Source: Arion vulgaris (lineage: Eukaryota; Mollusca; Gastropoda; Stylommatophora; Arionidae). Taken from it: 64,000 nucleotides of DNA. The DNA lies in contig CM036753.1 in NCBI GenBank assembly GCA_020796225.1, positions 86,771,203-86,835,202 of the forward strand, written 5' to 3'. The notes under the pieces are model-generated. The model did not search any database. It worked only from the letters and a program-made list of their open reading frames with translations, and had not been told where the DNA came from. Below, piece by piece: positions 59,531-64,000 of the stretch (position 1 is its first letter; every line of letters starts with the position of its first letter). The position numbers and the translations under genes were made by a program.

Positions 59531-59658
59531 GTAAAGTTGTAGATGTAGGAGATGAGGAAGATGAAGTGGATGCCAAGGGACAAAAGAGAGGTGGAGGCAA
59601 AACGAGAAGAAGGATAAAGGCTAGAGATTACCTATCTTCAAAACCTGTGGATCAGCAG
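59531..59658 (+). CDS. Ferlin exon, C2A-C2B linker
   Basis: The acceptor is TTTCTCAACTCAG and the donor is CAGCAG|GTAGGT. The 128 nt complete the Gly codon of the previous exon and encode an acidic block KVVDVGDEEDEVDAKGQ, then a basic block KRGGGKTRRRIKARD and YLSSKPVDQQ. The order acidic stretch, Lys/Arg-rich stretch, then (L/Y)LS.KP.D.Q immediately before C2B is as in dysferlin/myoferlin. It ends in phase 0, so the next exon should open C2B; none was found before the window end. The gene is on + and extends past both sides. Confidence 0.88.
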
Positions 59659-60269
59659 GTAGGTAAACATCCTCCTTCTGTTTGTCATTAGGCTAAAAGC
59701 TTGTCAGACCTCTATTTGGTAGCTGACTGAACACACGTTTTGAAGTGAATTGTAGGAAAAGTAGAAACTGTCTGTATTGAGCTTGAGTTAGCCTTGTTAA
59801 ACTTCCTACACCTTATATCTGAATTTGTGTCTGTGTTATTTAATAGCCATTTTACTTCATACGTTTGTCAGCACCCAACTCTCCTATAGACAAAAAAGCA
59901 ACAACATAATCACAAAATAAAAAACCCAGACATTTCAGATCATTTCAAACATTCTCTGCAACAGATGTTTATTATTTTGAATGTTATCATGTACAGGTAA
60001 TAGACAATTAATAAACAAATTAAAAAATCAATTGATGTCATTAGAGATATGAATATTTATGAGTTCTATAACAGTTTAAAAAAATACTAACCAATACATA
60101 TTGAAATTGGAAAAAAACTCATTAGAACTGATATCACTGTTACCAAGGTGCCCCCCATAGGTCTTCAGTCTCCTTTAGTTTGTTTAAAGTTTCAAATTCA
60201 GAGCAATTATACAGCAACTCTAGTGCAATTGCCAATTTTCTCCCAACTTAAAAAGTCAATTACCCACTG

Positions 60270-60365
60270 CCAGTTGATGTGAAAAATCGATTGTACCAGA
60301 ATTTCAACCCAGTATGTTTGATGCTTGAATCGAATGTGCTAACCACAATACTACACCAATGGTTG
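60270..60365 (-). repeat. Probable tRNA-derived SINE head
   Basis: On the minus strand GTGTAGTATTGTGGTTAGCA (A-box) and TACTGGGTTGAAATTCTGGT (B-box) are spaced as in a tRNA. Intronic, with no visible duplication. Confidence 0.6.
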
Positions 60366-60545
60366 TCAATGCATAAAATACTCTGTCAATCTACACACAT
60401 AAGAAACAAGCATTCAACACAGTGTTAACTTCAGTCATAAGGAGAAAATATGTTTAATATATTTAGATGAGAAGCAATAAATTATGTGGGGGAAAACCCA
60501 GGAGGAGACAGAATATTCTTGATAGTATTTACTGAAACATCCAAG

Positions 60546-61629
60546 GGGTCAAAGGCGCATAGGGACAACCCCGCGCCAGGATTAGTGAGCTGGCACTAAT
60601 CAAGATCCTACCCCACCTTCACGTGGTGACCCTGGTAACAGACATTGGTTCCTGTCTGGCTAAGCGGGTAGGGATCGAGGAAGAGCTACTCTGGTAGAAG
60701 TAGAGACGCAGACGTGGTCACGTTGGATGAGATGCGATAGCAACACAGACGAGCGGAATCCCAGAGTGACTACTAATGCACGTCTCTCTCGGCCGATGGG
60801 AAAAGCTGAATGGATAAACAACAAGGGATGAGGGGTGCATCCAGAGTAGAGACATGGGCCGCGTGGAGCAAACTGTGGGTCCGAGATCAGTTGCACGTGG
60901 GCCCACATAGGGCGAAACTCTGAGCCCTGAGGTGGGGACCCGAGTTGAGCCCCGTGTCTGGATAGCCTTGAGGCATGGTAAATGTGAGCACGGTGAGAAC
61001 TGATGGAAATGGTGGGCAGGCATCGGGGCAGAGCGAGCACGTATGCTGACGATGCACAGGTGGGCCCAATGGTGGGGAGACGTACACGGTGCCGATGGTG
61101 TAACGAAGAGAGGGCGTGGCAGGCGTAGTGGTGAGCGGACCACCCAAATGTGCAGAAAAACTGGAAAGCCCAGCAGAAGCTTGATTCCAATGCGCTTTTC
61201 CATTCGCAGGGAACTGCTACTGCCTTTCAGTTAGATTGGAGACAATCAAAGACTAGCGGAGCAAGCCGTACACATAACTGGACGGAAGGAAAACCAAGTA
61301 GTTCACAAAAAGACAGGCAACCTGGGCAGATGACGCTCAACAGCTGGGAGAGTAGGTCGTCTAAGGGTCGCTACCCTAAAAGAAAATAGCAACCTGCTGC
61401 CTTGCCGGTTGACTGGGGACAGTCAAAGTCTGACGGAGAGCAAACCCAGTAAACGCTGGTTGAAATCGGACACGTCGCCGAAGGACAAGCACTAGAGCTC
61501 CAAATGGTATTGAAGATTGTGACGTAAAACAAACGTTCTTGGCAAAGGTTGTTTATATATCACAATAAGAATGATAAAAATGACCGAAAAGAACGATCGC
61601 GAGAGAGAGAGAGAAAGAGAGAGAGAGAG
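60546..61629 (+). mobile_element. GC-rich 1.08-kb retroelement with (GA)n tail
   Basis: Much richer in GC than everything around it, with abrupt limits set by the duplication AAACATCCAAG at 60535-60545 and 61630-61640. It starts GGGTCAAAGGCGCATAGGG and ends GAACGATCGCGAGAGAGAG. The last ~70 bp before the tail (ACGTTCTTGGCAAAGG, then ATCACAA, GATAAAAATGACCG and AAAGAACGA) follow the 3' end of the 249-bp family D step by step. Several overlapping frames are open on the minus strand, the longest 176 codons. They look like a by-product of GC-rich sequence and show no domain. Possibly a LINE 5' region or a large SINE-like element. Confidence 0.8.
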
Positions 61630-61679
61630 AAACATCCAAGCAATGTAGTAGCAAGAATAAAAATTAAGAAACTTAGTTT

Positions 61680-62590
61680 AGGATCAGTAAATTTTGAAGT
61701 GATGATGTTCGTCCATCACGAGTGATGATGACCACCATTTTTTCATCCAAGAGAATGTAGTTGCATTATGTTTGTCTGTGTGTGCGTAGATGACTAGTGA
61801 GCCTGATGCGGGGTTGAAATGTTCTTTTGCAATTTTGCAATGTGGGCACGGAATATTTGACTTGTGGGTTTACTTGAGTTTTACTGCCTTGATTGTTTGT
61901 CGTTTCTGCTCCATCCGTGCAGTTCTACCTGCCTCGCTATCCGAAGAACCGTGTCGAAGAGGTGTGCGCCATGCGGACCTGTCCTGAGCAACATTCTCAT
62001 AGTACATCTTTTTGTGTTGTCTCTGTCGAGCAGAGTGCGCACGTTCTACGCGCCTAAAATAATTGGAAAGGGCTTGCCTTTCTTTATGGTTTTCCTTTGT
62101 TTTGACCGCTGAAGTAGGGTACCCAATAGACGCGATAAGTTGGTTAGGTAGTGTTGGAGCAGGCAATGTTTAGGGCACATTTTCTAGCCCCTTCCATATG
62201 CCATGAAGGTGAGTAGTGCTTTCCCTGAGAGGGCTGCTCAGCGGGCTGCCGAATCCCACTACTGCTCCGATCAGTAGAAGACGACCATATGTTCTGAGCC
62301 GCCTGTGTGCAGGTTTGCGACTACGACTGGCAGCGTACCCACGCCTGCCGCTTCGTCGATCGCCCATCGCCACAGGAATTGGTTTGTGATGTATGTTTCA
62401 TGGATGAAAGGGTGACTTGCGCGATGATTTTGTTTAAAGTGAGAAAGAGTTGCGCAGTTCGATCTTACTTTCTCGCCCAATTCCTTCTATGCCTAGTGGT
62501 AGGACAAAGTCAAGATGACCGAAGAAGGATCCTGGTGCAGCTGATGACCAGTGCGTTCTCTATGTTTTGAGGTAACATGGCTACCTATAC
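61680..62590 (-). pseudogene. LINE ORF2 C-terminus with zinc-finger end
   Basis: Minus-strand frames read ANLHTGGSEHMVVFY-like and RSGRRGYAASRSRKPAHRRL near 62200-62370. Next come YYENVAQDRSAWRT and SDSEAGRTARMEQKRQTIKA near 61870-62010. A degenerate CxxC...H...H ending follows near 61700-61850 (CKRTFQPRIRLTSHLRTH-like, with HDGRT-type residues beyond). LINE ORF2 proteins of this type end with such a finger. Frameshifts are present and the reverse transcriptase core is absent. Confidence 0.6.
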
Positions 62591-62950
62591 CGAAAGTGGG
62601 AGAGAGGGGGCTTTGCACTTAATGTTGGTATACCAATCTTGCAGATGGTAACAACGCGCAACTAACATTTAATTCTTTGCTGTGGTTCATGAGTATAATT
62701 TTAACTGTGCATCATATTACCCTGATTGTAATTTGATGGATACATTGTGCCATCTGCCAGTGCCAAACGAAACATGCACCTATTTTCGGTATTTATTCAA
62801 TTCTCAATATATACTTTCTGTCTCTCCACCACCCAGCAGCAAAGTAATTAACTCCCTGTATTCTGCAGCATCATTTATTCCCTCCCATCCCCAGCCCCTC
62901 CTTGCACCATTAAATTAGATCTTCACTATTACATTTGGTCAGATTATCTT

Positions 62951-62951
62951 T

Positions 62952-63003
<52 letters not shown>
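62951..63003. repeat. (CT)n microsatellite
   Basis: Nearly perfect CT dinucleotide run with one TTT interruption. Confidence 0.95.
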
Positions 63004-63810
63004 CTCTGTAGTGCTGACTGCTATTTTCTCATAATGTCATATATTATTATATACATATATTATTCTAATTGTTATGGTAGTTTGGCTATGCCTATAATCG
63101 TTGTAGTAAATAACATAATTTCTGTTTGTCCCTACTCTTGTTGTTGTCTAATTATTGCTATTAGCAGTCACGGGGAACATTTTTGTGTAGCAATTATGAA
63201 TGGTAACTCATGTGAGCAATCTTTTTCATTGTAAGTAGAGTTGTCCAAATTGGGGGTGGGAAAGGGGGAGGGAGAGCGGCAATTGAATACATTAGCATAG
63301 ATCATTCAGAGTCCTGTGAGAATTGTTGATGATAATGCAACATAAATTTATACACAGGTTTCTTATGAGAATTATTCATGTTGATGCAACTTTTGTTTGA
63401 TTAAATTTACTCCAATGGTGAAACATGTAAAAATCAAAGTACTGTAGTTTTACAAAGTACAAAAGCAATATACAGCAACATTTCAACCAAAAGGACTTTA
63501 TCAAACAAAGGATACAACAGAAGTGAAGAAATTTAGAATTATTGACCGACAGATATAAATCGTTTGGGATTTATTATAAAGTCGAACTTCAGATTACTAT
63601 GGCCAGATTCGCGATGGCCTGTTCAGATTTTTATCTTTGAGATCTTTTTATGTAAGTAAGAGATCGGAACACACAAATAAACAATTATTCAGTTTCTGAC
63701 CACTATCTAATTAATTTGCCATATACACTTTGCAAGATGAGTGTACTGTACATGCTTAGCACTCTAAGATTCTTTTAGTGTTTATTCAGTGGTTGTATAT
63801 CGCTATGGAA
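63004..63810. other. Intron or intergenic sequence, no feature seen
   Basis: No ferlin C2B exon or other coding segment bounded by splice signals was recognised. Confidence 0.4.
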
Positions 63811-63999
63811 TCAATCCACAAATACTACCGTATTTTGTATATTGTTGTTGAAATCTCTCACAACTGCGTTAATACCCATCTCATTAAGCGTTTGATGTGC
63901 TGATCTAACATCATCATTCAGGGAAACAGTATGGTTACTGGATATGAGTGCATTCACTACATTCTCCGTTGTTATGATAACACGAAGAACGTTCCCCAT
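63811..63999 (-). CDS. Unassigned ORF reaching the window edge
   Basis: A 62-codon minus-strand frame of even, polar composition (for example SLNDDVRSAHQTLNEMGINA), ending in a stop at the low-coordinate side and open almost to the window end. Its amino-acid mix is more protein-like than the translations around it, but no family is recognised. It is most likely the C-terminal piece of a repeat-encoded protein. It lies opposite to the ferlin gene. Confidence 0.25.
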   Translation of the reverse strand: MGNVLRVIITTENVVNALISSNHTVSLNDDVRSAHQTLNEMGINAVVRDFNNNIQNTVVFVD

Positions 64000-64000
64000 T

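Noticed and set aside
60660..61203. Overlapping 161- and 176-codon minus-strand frames
   Set aside because: They lie in the GC-rich retroelement, overlap in different frames and show no domain; GC-rich sequence has few stops.

Overview
This window looks like a repeat-saturated, AT-rich piece of a large, intron-rich animal genome, most likely an invertebrate bilaterian; the phylum cannot be fixed from the sequence. The reasons are: almost no open coding sequence, exon-intron structure with 1.3-4.6 kb introns, tRNA-derived SINEs, LINE 3' ends with RTE/L2/Jockey-like and RNase H-bearing reverse transcriptases, and hAT, Tc1/mariner and TTAA-targeting DNA transposons. The only host protein-coding gene I can support is a ferlin (dysferlin/otoferlin family) on the + strand. 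Four consecutive exons at 48943-49034, 53602-53701, 58166-58238 and 59531-59658 have compatible phases and together give 131 in-frame codons, covering the end of the first C2 domain and the following acidic/basic linker. The upstream and downstream exons were not found in the window.

Layout. 1-12.5 kb: intergenic sequence with a tRNA-derived SINE, LINE 3' ends, a Tc1/mariner MITE, a hAT MITE, and a LINE (10.2-12.5 kb) split by a near-perfect 650-bp foldback element at a TTAA site. 12.6-21.7 kb: a Tc1 transposase pseudogene split by a LINE fragment, degenerate LINEs, a three-copy ~350-bp repeat, SINEs and a hAT MITE. 21.76-27.14 kb: a higher-order tandem repeat of ~1.76 kb, each period holding an 86-bp minisatellite array and a ~0.87-kb spacer that contains SINE sequence. 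28.1-30.6 kb: a complete but inactivated ZMYM1/DUF4371-type hAT transposon with an exact 8-bp target duplication. 32-33.2 kb: another decayed hAT. 35.1-35.8 kb: a 45/48-bp minisatellite. 36.3-40.1 kb: a LINE inserted into another LINE, with a 10-bp duplication. 43-48.3 kb: LINE 3' ends, a 249-bp retroposon, and a composite insertion starting with a U2 snRNA 5' fragment. 48.9-64 kb: the ferlin gene, its introns carrying SINEs, two hAT-type elements, a mariner, and a GC-rich 1.08-kb retroelement.

The genes do not form an operon or pathway. The order of insertions can be read from target duplications, several of them perfect 8-14 bp. The most unusual items are: a 247-249-bp retroposon present three times with exact duplications, whose last ~70 bp resemble the 3' end of the GC-rich 1.08-kb element; the 86-bp minisatellite, whose unit carries GT...AG mini-intron-like signals; the U2-LINE-SINE composite; and the GC-AG intron in the ferlin gene. 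Identifications are by eye, without database searches.
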